Source: Brienomyrus brachyistius (lineage: Eukaryota; Chordata; Actinopteri; Osteoglossiformes; Mormyridae). Taken from it: a stretch of 64,000 nt of DNA. The position numbers were made by a program, and so were the translations under genes. The stretch lies in assembly GCF_023856365.1 (NCBI RefSeq), contig NC_064540.1, forward strand, positions 16,089,191 to 16,153,190, in the 5' to 3' direction. The notes beneath the pieces were generated by a model. It did no database searches and was not told the DNA's origin. It saw only the letters and a list, made by a program, of their open reading frames with translations. Below, piece by piece: positions 23,706-36,454 of this stretch; the first letter of the stretch is position 1; each line of letters begins with the position of its first letter.

Positions 23706-24407
23706 CGGAAAAGACTGCAGTTTCTCAGTGCCGCGCTGCTGTAATTAAAGAGGAGCACATATAGCATGGCAAAGCAAACAGTGTTGGATCTGCATGGCAA
23801 AGCACCTCCCGGTTAGCTGTAATGGATAAAAAGCTTCAGGAACAACCAGAAAGTGAGAACACTGTTAAAATCACAGTACAACAAAACTAGGAGGGACCTG
23901 CAGTCCCTCTGTACCTTCTGCCATTTCCCCCCAAGGAATCGTGGGTATAAGTCAGGTGGCCAGGAGACACACCCACAAGCTCCTCATTGGCTCAGGTTAG
24001 TATTCCATAGAGGCCGGATTTCACAGGTTCTGCTGTAGCTGGTGATATGATTGACAGCGCTGCTCTTTTGATATGGGGCCAGCGTGTGGGTTACCTAGTG
24101 ACAAGGGAGCCTGCCAGTCTATTCCACCTTCAGGTGAACAAGGGTTATGTAAGTAATATGACGCCCACTGCAATCTTTCAAAGGGGCTGCCATTTGAGTG
24201 GGATGTCTGTATAGTGTGCCTCTGCTGTAATACAGGGAGAAGCACAGAGGATGATGTATGCTTGTACCAGTGGGAGAATAGACATCACTCACACCCTCTG
24301 AAGACTCTTGAGACCACCCTCACGCAGCATCCCTATAGTCAGATAACTACCCTGGTTAACAGGTCGGGCTAACAGTCACTATTCCAACAGGCTCAGCCAA
24401 CAGAACT

Positions 24408-24945
24408 TCAATTCAATTTTATTTATATAGTGCATTTTCATAATATTACGTTGTCTCAAGCCCTTTACATTATTCTTGACCTCAGTGTACAAGCCAGAGG
24501 CGACTATGAAGAGGAAAAACTCCCTAGTATGAAGAAACCTTCAGAGAAACCAGACCCAAAGGGGAACCCAATCCCCTACAGGCCGGCAGAGGAAGCCCCA
24601 ACCCTAACCAGACCCAAAGGGGGAGCCCATCCTCCAGGGGGCAGCAGAGGAAGCCCTAACCCTAACCAGACCCAAAGGGGGAGCCCATCCTCCAGGGGGC
24701 AGCAGAGGAAGCCCTAACCCTAACCAGACCCAAAGGGGAGCCCATCCTCCAGGGGGCAGCAGAGGAAGCCCTAACCCTAACCAGACCCAAAGGGGAGCCC
24801 ACCCTCCAGGGGGCAGCAGAGGAAGCCCTAACCCAAACCAGACCCAAAGGGGAGCCCATCCTCCAGGGGGCAGCAGAGGAAGCCCTAACCCTAACCAGAC
24901 CCAAAGGGGAGCCCATCCTCCAGGGGGCAGCAGAGGAAGTCAAAC
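24408..24945. repeat. Dispersed repeat with 57-bp internal minisatellite
   Basis: It begins with CAATTTTATTTATATAGTGC and TGTCTCAAGCCCTTTACATT, then AGGCGACTATGAAGAGGAAAA, the head of a common fish dispersed repeat. From about 24549 the element's segment 'accagacccaaaggggagcccatcctcc' plus GGGGGCAGCAGAGGAAGC is iterated about seven times (57-58 bp period). The first copy is diverged and the later six are almost identical. Pro/Gly/Ser-rich frames on both strands are artefacts. Confidence 0.88.
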
Positions 24946-25267
24946 TTGAGCAAGGTTTGACATGAGGATTTCTCTCAGTGATCGGAGTCTCCGGGTTAGA
25001 GTGTCTCTGGGCCTCAGGCCTATACCTGGATTCTTACTGTGCACCACGGCAGCAGGTCCAGCAGGAGAAGCAGGGGAAGGATATCCCTGAGTGATTCCCT
25101 GAGTGATGAGGCTTCGTGTCATGCTGACCACTCTGACAAAGCCACGGGTCACAAGTGCTAGGAATGGGATTATTCCTAATGTGCCAGTGTGCCGTGTGTG
25201 TGCCTGTATGTGAGAGAGATAAAACAGAAGCAGTACACTATCTCAAGGTTATAACTGATTGACTAGT

Positions 25268-25407
25268 GCAGCGTTTCACAGTCCAGTCCCCAGGGATCCC
25301 CAGAAAGTCCATATTTTGGCTCCCTGCCAAATTGTCCACATTTTTGCTTCCTCCCAGGCAAAAATGTGGACTGCCTGTAATCCCTAAGCACCGTTTTGAA
25401 ACACTGC
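25268..25407. mobile_element. Small foldback MITE
   Basis: Ends GCAGCGTTTCA and inverted GCAGTGTTTCA bracket 140 bp. The centre holds a perfect 14-bp inverted repeat GTCCACATTTTTGC with a 10-base loop (about 25334-25371). A related half-copy with a poly(C) run is at 54.13-54.23 kb. Confidence 0.65.
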
Positions 25408-25411
25408 TGTA

Positions 25412-27345
25412 AACACTCAACAAGACTTTTTTTTGGTATGTCTTTTACAAACTAACAGGTTCCTGATGGCAGAAGTCTGAAGGCAGCTCAGGTTTTTATA
25501 AAGTCGATTGTTTTTATTAGTCTCATTAGTGCTTTTGTGGAATTTAGGGGACTGTGTGACTGTTGCATGTCTTTAGTGTATGATATGACATTAAGGTGAC
25601 GGGATTCTACCCTAGATTGCCTTCAACATGCCTCTAAGTTATGCTGTGTTTATTTTTCACATTCGTCTTCTGTGTAATCATTTTCAAAGTTGGCTCATTA
25701 TTTGTTGGTGTGCCGGTGCCTTTCAACAAACCCGCAAACTGCTTTTCAGACAGGAAAGCAGACAGGATATGCAGGCACGATGACATGAGAGAGGTGTGAC
25801 TCTCTGATCATTTCAGTGCCCGTCCAGCAGAACAACTGAGACAACAGAGAAATTAATGTAACTACATGCTTCTACTGAAAACATGCTTTGTCAAAGCTTT
25901 GTCAAATTAACCTCAAAGTTGCATCTACGACACTCCCTATTTACTGAGCAAAATTATTTTTTTCATTCAGGTTCATTCAGGTTTCTTGAGGTACTAAATA
26001 TTTTCTGCTCAAAATGTATTTGTTTCTGCACTTTGATTTAGTTCGGTCTCGAGGAAAAATATTTAAGTCTCGACACGGGCATTTAGGCATGACATATGAA
26101 ATAGGTTGGAGTAACCCACAGTACAACCAAAAATTACCTTTAAGGGAAGTTTAGGTCATCTGGTTTATGGCAAAGGCAGATTTGACCTTGGGCAAACACA
26201 CATCTCCCTGGCAAAACGTGAGAAGAGGCCAAAAAATGGATTGTTTCCACATGTGTCTGACCTATTTACCTTTCAGGACCTTAGCGTTCCCTGGGGGCAG
26301 AATCACTGACACTAGACTAACATTAATTATCGAAATGAGAAGCTGAATGACTTACAGCATATGTCATTGTAAATGAAATGAACGGCAAAAGATAACGGTT
26401 CAGTCTAGACTAGAATCTGCCATTTTAAATTAAGTGCTTCTACCAGAATAATCCATATGACTGTAATGTATGTATGTTCAAGTGTTGATTTATTTAGTAA
26501 TTCTTCTTTGACCATTGCCAATGTGTTCTTCCCCATACATATTAACCCAGAAATTAATTTTAATTTAATTCAGTTGCATGCAGAAAACAGACATTCTTAA
26601 CAAATTAGATGAGCAGGGAATGTTGATGAAAATGTACAGCTTTGAGGGAGGATGTTACGACATACATATAGGTGACCCTTGCAGGAAAACTAAATGATGC
26701 TGAAAATTATTACAAGCTTTGGCTGCCCAAAGTCATCCTGGCCTGTAAAAGAAGTATTAAGCAGATCTCTTGTAGTTGTGAGTGCCGAGCTAACTAAACC
26801 ATACATATTACAAATGATTCATGCTCACACAAAGTGCGGATTGACAGCGACATAGCCTCAATGTGTCACTTCACAGTGCTGAGAATGGTGACAGTCCTCA
26901 GTGAAGCAGACACATTCCCCAGCCCCGAACAGAAGAGAATGTTTACATCCTCACCTGAATGCAGGCCCCAGCGCACAGCAATTATTTCTGTCAGATGACA
27001 AGAAGGGTTCTCGTGCTGGCTTGTGACCCACTTCCAAAATGGGATTTGAGAGAGCGCATGTGGGCTATGCAGTCAAGGTTAGGGGACATCTTAGGGATTC
27101 CACAAAAGCAAACTGTGGTCACTTTTTCTACTTAACGTTAACGTCACTGCTCAGGTTCAGGCAAAGGGGACCAGGTTATCTCATAGATTGCAGATTCTAT
27201 CATCAAATGTCCAAAGCGCTGGGATTTGAAATGATTGTACGCAGCTCCAAAGCCCCTGTTTCTGTGGTGAAAATATCTCTCATTCAAATAGCAAGAGTAA
27301 ATTACATGTATTTATTTCATAGGTGTGTTTATTTAAAGTGATGCA
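25412..27345. other. Intergenic, nothing recognised
   Basis: AT-rich DNA without coding, RNA or repeat signal that I can support. Confidence 0.45.
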
Positions 27346-27348
27346 CCA

Positions 27349-27470
27349 TTGAGAACGCAGACGGTCCTTGGAGCAATTGGGGTTAGTGGCCTCGCGCAGG
27401 GGCCCAGTGATGAAACCACTCTGCCGACCCCAGGATTTGAACCAATGACCTTCTCATCATGGGCAGAGTT
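27349..27470 (-). repeat. SINE remnant, minus sense
   Basis: AATTGGGGTTAGTGGCCTCG, GCAGGGGCCCAGTGATGAAA and GGATTTGAACCAATGACCTT are inverted counterparts of the modules in the 47.0-kb copy (GGTTCTAATC... TGGGCCCCTGAGC... CCCCAATTACTCCTGGG). Confidence 0.7.
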
Positions 27471-27474
27471 TCTC

Positions 27475-29305
27475 AGAGTAAATAAAGCTAATAATGAGGT
27501 TATTCATTTTTGTATTTCTGAGATGTGTCATAAATTGATTTTTATTTCTGAAAAGGTATTTATCTTAATTTGTATTATTTTGGGGGGGGGGCATGGATGT
27601 AATTTATAAATGATTAAGAGACAGCAAAAATGTGATTTATGAAATGAAAACATTGTTGAAAGCGTGAGAAAAACCATATCTGCTGTAAACCCAAGGGCTA
27701 TTCTGCTTTTTAACCTATAATTTAAACTATCTATGTGAAAAACCTTGCATGGTAAGTAATCCCTTTGGACCTGAGTAAGGGACCAAACAAATAAAAATCT
27801 GCCTTTTATCTCCGGGGGGAGTCATCCCTGCACCTCCTGGCTGAACGAGAAGGATATTTGGGAAATTCAGAAAGTAGACAAATACCCAAAGGAGAGAGTG
27901 GGGAATCCTGAAGGGACATTCAAGCTTATTTAACATCTGAATCAAAGAATCCCTCGTGTGTATCTGAAGGGGGGGCCACGGTGCACGCGACTGAGCCAAC
28001 TAGCGAACATTGGGGGTTGGGGGTACGGAATAATTATGGGTAAATGCAGGCAATCAGTTAGCAGTGGTTCTTCTGTAGAGGAGGATCTGCAGGCAATGTG
28101 TACAATGTGCAGTGTTTTAAGCAGGGGTGCAATCTTAACCCAGTAGATAGACCTTTGTATATATATTGTTAACTTGTGTCCCCTGGATTGGATGCCATTA
28201 GTTTTCTCAGTGGGCTCTCAGTCAGTCACGATGGTGGTGAGTGTAGGTCTGTCGTTGTGAGACTATTAGGCAGGTTGTGACAGAGCATGCAGATGGGGAC
28301 TGCTTGGTCTTTCGACTGTTTGATGTTATGGAAAGTTTCTAGGATTACCTCCTATTATGAGCTGAGTAGATAATTAATGATCTTGACAGTGTTTGTTGGG
28401 GAAGATGGCTCCCCAGAAAGGTGAGAGTGGACCATGCTAATTTAAAGTTCTTGCCTGAGAGAACAATGCTTCTGCATTTCATTTCTCTAATCTGACGTTT
28501 CTTGAAGGTGTGGACATATGAGCGGATGAAAAAAGAAAATGCTGGAATACGCCACGTGTTTGGGATCCACCGAAACTCACAGTTGATTAAGGGTGAAGCA
28601 GTAAATTATCAAAATAACAATGTTCAAAGTCTATGGTACAATCTATAACAGCGAAACATGCAACTATCTCCTCAATTATGAATCGGCCAGAATGTTAAAA
28701 ACAACAAGGAAAATGGAGGGTGGTGTGTAATTGTTTCCGCACATATGTGTGAGGCGGGGACAACAGCGGATGCTCGAGCGCCGTGAAGAGGGCAGGTGGT
28801 CGGACTCAGCCAGGAGGCTCCTCATCAGCCGGCTGTCTAGACGCGGCACCCCCTGGGTCACGGTGGGCGTGAGCCCGTCTCCCGAAGAGGCTCTGGTGAC
28901 AGCGAGGCTGTGCTCTCTCTGCGCTTCGGGCACAGATCCCTCTAAAACACAGCAAGGGATAACAAAAAAGTGTGCGCTTGTCATAAAACTAATGTTTTTT
29001 AACTGCCAGTGTTTTAATCCTGTAAGAGAAATACGGTGTTTGCTATGCGTGTGAAGCCAGGAGAGGCAGCTTCCACCGAGTGAAGATATGAAAGAAACCT
29101 TAGTGATAACTTTAGGGAACCCAGGGTGAAATTCTTGTGCATACAGCAGCAAGGTACATAAAGCTGAAAGACCGGCACACGTCGTTCAGACAAGTAAAGA
29201 CACAAACAGAACATCCTGAAAGGAACATTAATAAGAAATTAATAAATATAAATAAATGAATAAATGAATTCCACATGTTGCCTTTCCACTCGTACGGGAA
29301 TGCTG
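27475..29305. other. Intergenic, nothing certain
   Basis: Short frames of 90-158 residues at 27.7-29.15 kb have no recognisable domain, no splice structure and no overlap with repeats. The 28730-28920 part is somewhat CpG-rich. Confidence 0.4.
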
Positions 29306-29311
29306 CTACTT

Positions 29312-29756
29312 CTATGGAATGCTAATAGGGTCATGAACACTGCAACTTACGCGTTGTCTTAAGCATACTTTAAGCATATAAAAATGCATCAAACACACAT
29401 ATTTTATGCCTTAAGTATGAAGAAATGACGTGTCGTCAAGGCTCTTTGAGCATATCGAAAACATGCATAAAAAATGCATCAATGAGATGGCGCTTATGTG
29501 TCAACATGACAAGCAAAGAAAACGTGTCGACAAAGACGTCGATCGTGTGTCGAAAGGACACACAAAAAACGTCTCAAGCGCATTTGCAGAAAACTGCTAA
29601 AACATGCGTATGTTATGGCGTAAGTATATGGAAATTACGTGACATCAAGGCGCTTTTAGTGTGTCAAGAACAACAGGTGTAAGACAAAATGCGTCAATAA
29701 GGAGCTTAAGACAACGTATAAGTTGAGGCGTTCCTGACCCTTTTGACGTTCCATAG
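29312..29756. mobile_element. 445-bp MITE with about 50-bp TIRs
   Basis: The left end CTATGGAATGCTAATAGGGT and onward (to CGTTGTCTTAAGC) matches the reverse complement of the right end over about 50 bp with gaps. The interior is unusually rich in CpG-containing words (GTGTCGACAAAGACGTCGAT). There is no transposase, and no convincing TSD was seen. Confidence 0.8.
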
Positions 29757-29759
29757 GTT

Positions 29760-32700
29760 TCCGCAGGATAACTCACCTCTACGTGGTACAAGTGGAGACA
29801 GAATGAGCAGCCAAAGGTCCTGCACTCTCTGCATGGATGTGCGTTATCCGCATACATGTGTGTCATCGGCATACACTTGTGCTATCTGCCTGTATCACAA
29901 TGATAGGCTTCTCACAAATACTCTTTACTGCGCTAAGCTGGAAAGAGAATAAGGAGAGGAGGTAGAAAAACGATGCTCTTCAGAAATGTAAAAATAAGTA
30001 GATCTGTGTATCCGAAATACTTTTGAATTACCTGCATCAATAGATGCTTTCTGAGGGACAGGCGTACGTTTGATATGCATGCAAACTGGGAATCAAGCTG
30101 CTTAAAACACCCTGGAAATGCGGAATAGGTGGATTTTGCGAGATACTCTAAAAGGGAGTTGGCGTAAAGCGACACGATCAGATCAATGTCAATCCTATTG
30201 TGTTGTGAAACAAAAGGAATATTTGGGGCAGAGGGGAAAAAAAATGAGACCAACCCCGGTTATTAATGTGAATGATGGCAGCGCTTGACGGTTTGCTGCA
30301 CCTGATACCGACTTTGCGCTCTGCAGGGTGACTCAGCAGCTGCGGTCTCCTGGGTAATGCGCTGGGAGGAGCTTGGCGGAATAAGTTTGATAAGCAAATG
30401 CGCTTTAATAACAGAAGTGCTATTAATGTGTGGATGGGTCCACCCGAGCGCCTGCACCGAGATGCTTAAAGCACCAAGGTCAAAGCTGATTACTCCGTCA
30501 GCGAGCAGGAGGAGGGACTCGCTGCTGAAGCCTCTGGGGACTGGGTTTACGTTACAAAGCCTTTCCAAGCTGGCCTTGAACCAGTTTTCCAGTTTGACCT
30601 ACACTTCCGTGATATGCATCCAGCCATGGAGCAGGAGGACTCGGCACCACCTTCCTTTTCGCCTACTTGTATCCGTTTCAGAGGATAATTTACGTGCACG
30701 GAGACGTGAGTCGGCCATAATATACGCTGATGCCATTCTAGACACCAACAAGAAGGTTTTAGGACAGAAATGGGGCAGCGTTATCCCAAAGGGGAGGGAA
30801 TTTTTTTTTTGCAGTTCCTTCAATATTAGTATATTTGTCCACACATTTTAAAAATGAATAATACATTTCTTTACCTCCTGACAATTGTGTGTTTTCCATC
30901 AGTCATCCACATGCTGCATGAAGTCTCTGCCCTCCATCCGAGGAGCTGCATTCCGGCCACAGCCGCCCAACATCGTATTTCTGAGAATCTGCCACAGCCT
31001 GCTTTGGGATCGGCCCCTCCGCACTCTTACAGAGCATGTCCATCACATGGTTAGAATATGCCACATTTTAGTCACATTTATTACAGCCAACTCATTTATT
31101 AGGAATATTACAAATTTCTCATATGTATATTATTTTGAACTTTCGAGAATTTTTATTGATTTAAAACCCTGAAAGACTTATGGGTGAATCTGAGCCACAT
31201 CACTACGTATTTACTCTAATACAACTTCAATTAATTTCATTGTAATTCACAGTCATGTGGCTGTAATCAAGAGATATCGTACTAGAAATTTATACTAGAG
31301 ATGCTGAACCATTTGCTATAAAGCGTCCAGTACACACAGAGACACATTCATGCAGAGACTAAAGAGTTACTCTGCAGTCCAAGCTGTCTACTGCTTAATG
31401 GAAGAGAGTTCTGGTTACTTTTTGACTCTAATGTCAATTGGGTGGCAGACAGGAAAAGGCACACAGGGGCAAGAGCCCTGTTAGGATTCTGGGTACTTTG
31501 GTCTGGCTGGGGTGACGGTGCTGTCCTGGTCCTGGACGATTTGCTGCCTGGTAGGAGGGAACGGAGTTTTTACATCCCATTTTACTGTGATGGGTGGCCA
31601 GTAAAGAGCGAGCCAGCGTGGAGGTTACATGTGTAAGGCCAGGACAGCTGTGACATGGATGTCACATCGGCCCCGTTCTGGACAGGCTGAAGTGGAGCGG
31701 TCACCCAGCAGGAGGGGCCAGGCCAGCCGGGACGGACCTACGGTGTTCTGGCGAGGCGCAAGTGGCACCTGAACAGCTGACAGAACACAGGGCCATCTAT
31801 GGATGTTACTGCTTAAGAGAAATTGGGGTCTGATCATTTAATGCAGTGATGTAAAGTTGTAAATATTCTCATGTCAATGACGTACCAAACAATTTCTAAC
31901 ACCAATGCTTTGCAAACAAGAAAAAAATATACATACGCAGAAATGAAATGGACTGTGAAAGATTAAAATATTGGGAAGAAAATGAGCATGTCCCTTTAAG
32001 GAGCGGCTACTAGATTGCAGGGGGTCTGGCTACGGCAGGGCTGCACTGGAGAATAGTGTCAATCGGCACAAAAAGGGTCAGCTGTGTCTGCTTCTGATGG
32101 GAGGGTCCAGCCAAGCTGCTGAAGGCAAGTCAGCTAGCCTGGCCTCACACCTGCACCAAGGGCTCACTGCCTCTGCTTTGAGAAGACTCTCCGGCTTTAG
32201 TCTGCCTTAGTATGTGCTGGCGAATGGATACTGGAATGTGATTGGACAGAGGGACTGACTGACTGGCCCTGGGATGAATCAACTGACAGGTAGATCAGCT
32301 GGGCGGGCTTCCTGTAGTCTGGTGTAACACCCTGGTATAATAAGTAAAATATAAACCACTACGAGGTGTATGGTTATTGCGAAATAATCAACGGCAAGTT
32401 GGTGTTGGGGCTGGTTATTTTCATATAACTGCACACCTCAAAGTGATTTTACCCGCTTATTCCACGGCTAGCGAATGGAAAACAATAATAGAAAAAACTA
32501 GTTGCTGTTAATTTTTTGGAAGAAAATGATTCCAATTCACATTTAATAATGTTCCAATGTGCTCTAAAAAATATAGGATGTCAGGTCAGTGTACTCACTG
32601 GAAGCGGCAAGTCTGTCACGTTACCACAAAAAAGAAAAGCTACAGGCTTGGACCGGGAAAATTATGCTGATAAGAATGACGGCTTATTTATGGATAAAAT

Positions 32701-33000
32701 GTCATACTGGATTATATATTGACATGTTGAATAAATCATTAAAATGCATTAATATAGAACTGATATTAGGCTGTTGGAACTACACGTGCCGTTACAGTAT
32801 GAAAATAATCAACACCCACATGACATCTCTGGACCAATAAGAAAACAGCATTTACCAAAGCGATGGTATAAATCTGCTTATATGAGTGTATATATGTTTT
32901 GTTTTTGGTGGGGTTCCTGACCTGGCAGGTAATGGGAGGTATGACCTGAACACGGTGTGTCCTCCTAAATCACTCTTTTGTTGGCCTAATTTTAAGATGG
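29760..33000. other. Intergenic, nothing certain
   Basis: The longest frame (164 residues at 30357-30851, plus) and its antisense have no recognisable motif and are treated as chance. Confidence 0.4.
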
Positions 33001-33004
33001 GCTT

Positions 33005-33200
33005 GAAGGAGCAGCTCTGGGACCTTCATCCATCTGCCAGCCTCTCATCCAGCACACGGTCATAGGGGAGGCTGGAGGCCTGTCCTGGGGGCTTTGGGAA
33101 CGCCCTGCCCAGGATGCCAGTCCATCGCAGGGCACACAGACACACACAGACACACACACACATGGATACACGCAGACGCACACACAGACACAAGCACACA
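33005..33200 (-). repeat. SINE/LINE-tail element, minus sense, with CA-rich tract
   Basis: CCCAGGATGCCAGTCCATCG followed by CAGGGCACACAGACACACAC is the inverted 'gggcaccctgtgatggactgg' module. An impure CA tract occupies 33131-33198. Confidence 0.7.
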
Positions 33201-33204
33201 CTAT

Positions 33205-36200
33205 TTAGAAATATAGAAATAAATGCAATTCAACCACCAACCCTGAGGAACGAGCCCACAGTGTTCCCTGCTGGCATATAGATTCTGGTAATTGAATATC
33301 ATGATTATTAAAATGTCAATAGCAAATATTTTAATAAGTCTGTTTTGTAAGCAGCTCCCAGTTAATCAAAATTAAATGTTGCTCCTGGTCCAGAAAGGTT
33401 GGTCTCTTTACACTGTTCCTGTTGCTGCACAGTTGTAAATGAGAGGTAAGTAGCTCTTTGTTTGGAGCCACCGCTGTTCGTTATGTTCTATTTGCTGGCA
33501 GATGCTTCAGTCCGGAGTGGATTACAAAGCCTGCGTGACACAGCGGCCATGAATGACGTCCCTAGTAAGCAGCATTAATGCAAAACTGATTATGTACAAC
33601 ACAGGATCCGGCTGGGATGCCCAGATTTTAATTATGTTGCTTTGGATTTAAAATTTGCTTGACAAGTGTTGGACTTTGTCGAGTGAGTATGAAGCTGACA
33701 TCAACACGACGCAGACAGCAATCCAATAACGCCTTTGTGCATTTATAGAATCTCTGCTGTGGCGTAGGAGGCTTAGTCGCTGTTGGTCCTTCCTTACATC
33801 ATCTTTTTACTCTAGTTCCCATAACCAGAGAGGTCATAAGTAGCACATTTATGGGAATTGGTTGAGAAAAGATGACCTCTCTCACGTGCTTAGAAGGCAG
33901 ATTCAAGGCAATCTCTGATTGGCTCATCAGATGTTTTTAATATGAGCTGTTACTGCACATTCCACACACCAATCGTGTAACTGCAGTATTATCAGTTATC
34001 CTCCTGCTACCTTCATCACTTTTAAATATGGAATTAAGATTCTTAGCTGCATGATAGAAGCCAGTCCTCCTGCCAGTAGTGCTGAAGGTGTTATCAAAAT
34101 ATTTACTGGGCGAGCTTTACCTTTTTTCAAAGTGGTGAAATCCTTTTCCAACCCTGTAAAAAAGCAATTTTAAAACAAATGTTTTAAAACTGTACCATCA
34201 CACTGTAGGCGTTCTGGAAACAGTGTTTGCTGGACTGCATGATCCCAACCTCTCACGGTATGGCGTGCGGATATCTTGAAGCATTTTGAGTCCCTGCAAA
34301 TATTTTTTTTCTAGCATTTTATTCTATACAGTAGTTACACCCCCCCCCCCCAACTGAAGGATTCCACTGAAGGAAATATTTAGTTTTGAATGCAGAAGAA
34401 GCAGCATTCATTAAGCTCATGCTGATTTTCCTGTCCTTATATATTTTGTCTTTTCGTCGACTGGAATAAGAAACATATTTATTTTTAAGGCAGAGTGATG
34501 CTTCATAAGCGTGAATGTGGTGCAGTGATGTAATGTGAAAATGTCAGGTAGTCAACTGTATCTTTTCCTGAATAGCAACATTATCAAACAGGAGCATGTA
34601 CTGTACTGTAAATATGTATAAACTGTATTTTCATTGTATGTATTGTTGGAAGTGTCAGTAATGACTGACTCATTTCTAATCACAAACACTATCATTTATC
34701 ATTCATTTTCAGTGTGGTCATGTTAATTTTGACTGACAAGCAGCCTGGAGAATGATAAATGAATTATATCGTCTCTGTTTCCTAAATGAAAAACAAATAT
34801 GATAATAAGAATCATTTTAGAAAATAATACTAGGTAATGATGCACACTCTGAAAAATCATTACTTTATCTAGCTGTTGGAGTATAACCATTATTTTGGTT
34901 TTTAATTATGATGCATTTTTTGCTATTTCAGTTAACCTGGTTATTTGCTTGTGATGTTTTAATTCGTAACGTATACTAATTTCCACTACCTTTGTGCTAC
35001 CCTTATCTTTGTGCTACCCTTATCTTTGACCACTTTAATTATTTGGAAAGTGAGTTTTGTCATCTTCGGTTGAAATGTCAAAAAAGTGCTAATTAAAATA
35101 TGGTCTCTGGGTTGTGGCTTTTGAGAAGCTGAGCTGCTCTGGGCAGCAGGAGGGCAGTAACATCAGTACAGTTATAGAAGGTGGAGGCTGTGACAGAAAT
35201 GGAGCCATTAACACCCCAACAGCTCAGCTTGCTTGACCATGATTGCTAGCGAATAATGAAGAATGTTGGCTTTTTTCTTACGTCTGGTTTTATTCAAGCA
35301 ATTTAGAATTGAAGCTTGTGTCAGTCGTTTTTTTTCCAAGCATGTAGACACCATTGTAAGGTTAGCTACTTAAATACAGTGGTGGGCAGAGTGGTGGGGA
35401 AAACTGCATTTTCTTATTATGCACCACAGACATTGAATAATGGAACAGCTAGCTTTGCTAATTAGCGGTTAGCGGATTAGCAGAGCACTGCCCACTGCTG
35501 CCTGAATCGTATGGGGTGCTGGGTGACGCACGTCCCGGAGATGAACGGATGATGACGCCATTCGCTTGCATGAACATTAGCATGCAGTTCTGTAGAATTC
35601 CCTGTCATACATCCCGCAAATCCAAATCACACTTCGGTGTCTCTGCACAGAGCAGTAATAGAACTGCTGCACGGGGCCACGTGGCTCGTGGGCGCAGGTG
35701 GGCAGACCAGGCAGGACAGTAATAAAGCATCCAGTGTGGGGTTAATGAGATCTCCTCGCCACCGTTTGGTGGCTTCCTTTGGCGATGGCATATCCTCTGG
35801 GCCCAAGTGCTTGTCCCACTGAGCTCGCGAGCGTCATTTATCCCGCACGCCGTCTGCATTTAATGAACCCGTCGCAGTCTCGTGTCTACGAGAGGCAGCC
35901 CGACGTGCTGGAAATAGCTACTGAGCGGACAGAGAGAGAGACAGAGATAGAGAGATAGAGAGCGGGAAAGACGAGGCGCCCGGACTGCTGCGGGAACGCG
36001 GGCCAGCAGGTCGCCGATTTTCAGTCGGTAGATTAGCAGGCAAATGGCCAGAATCTTTGGTCTTTAATTTGTCTTTAATTTCACCCGACATCGGTAGGTG
36101 TCCAGCCTCTGCTGAGTTCTATTATTCTGATACTGACCATTGGAATTATAACGCAATAACTATAGTTAATTGATAAGAAAATTTGTGTTGAAGCCTCATA

Positions 36201-36280
36201 TACCTCAATATATTATAAACACATAATGCAAACCCTAAACCCTAACATTTTTTTTATTTTTTACAAAAATGGTTAAACCT
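33205..36280. other. Intergenic, short local repeats only
   Basis: A 17-bp direct duplication TTGTGCTACCCTTATCT occurs at 34992-35026. A GA-rich tract lies at 35929-35965 within a CpG-richer patch (35860-36030). No gene was seen. Confidence 0.4.
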
Positions 36281-36289
36281 GGAATGCCT

Positions 36290-36450
36290 GGAATGTACCC
36301 CAGTCCTGTGCCCTGTGACGGACCGGCATCCCATCCAGGATGCACCCCAGCCCTGTTCCCTGTGATGGACTGGCTACCTACATAGAGGTACCCGAGCCAT
36401 GTGCCCTATCCTACCTGGGACAAGTTCCAGGCTCGTCTGTAACCCAGGCC
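36290..36450 (+). repeat. Duplicated SINE/LINE-tail fragments
   Basis: CCCTGTGACGGACCGGCATC and, 60 bp later, CCCTGTGATGGACTGGCTAC are two tandem partial copies of the same tail module, each preceded by CCCCAGYCCTGT-like sequence. Confidence 0.65.
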
Positions 36451-36454
36451 ATGA

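Noticed and set aside
30357..30851. 164-residue plus-strand frame, the longest outside repeats
   Set aside because: No recognisable domain, no splice or promoter context, and similar-length antisense frames overlap it; consistent with chance in locally GC-richer DNA.
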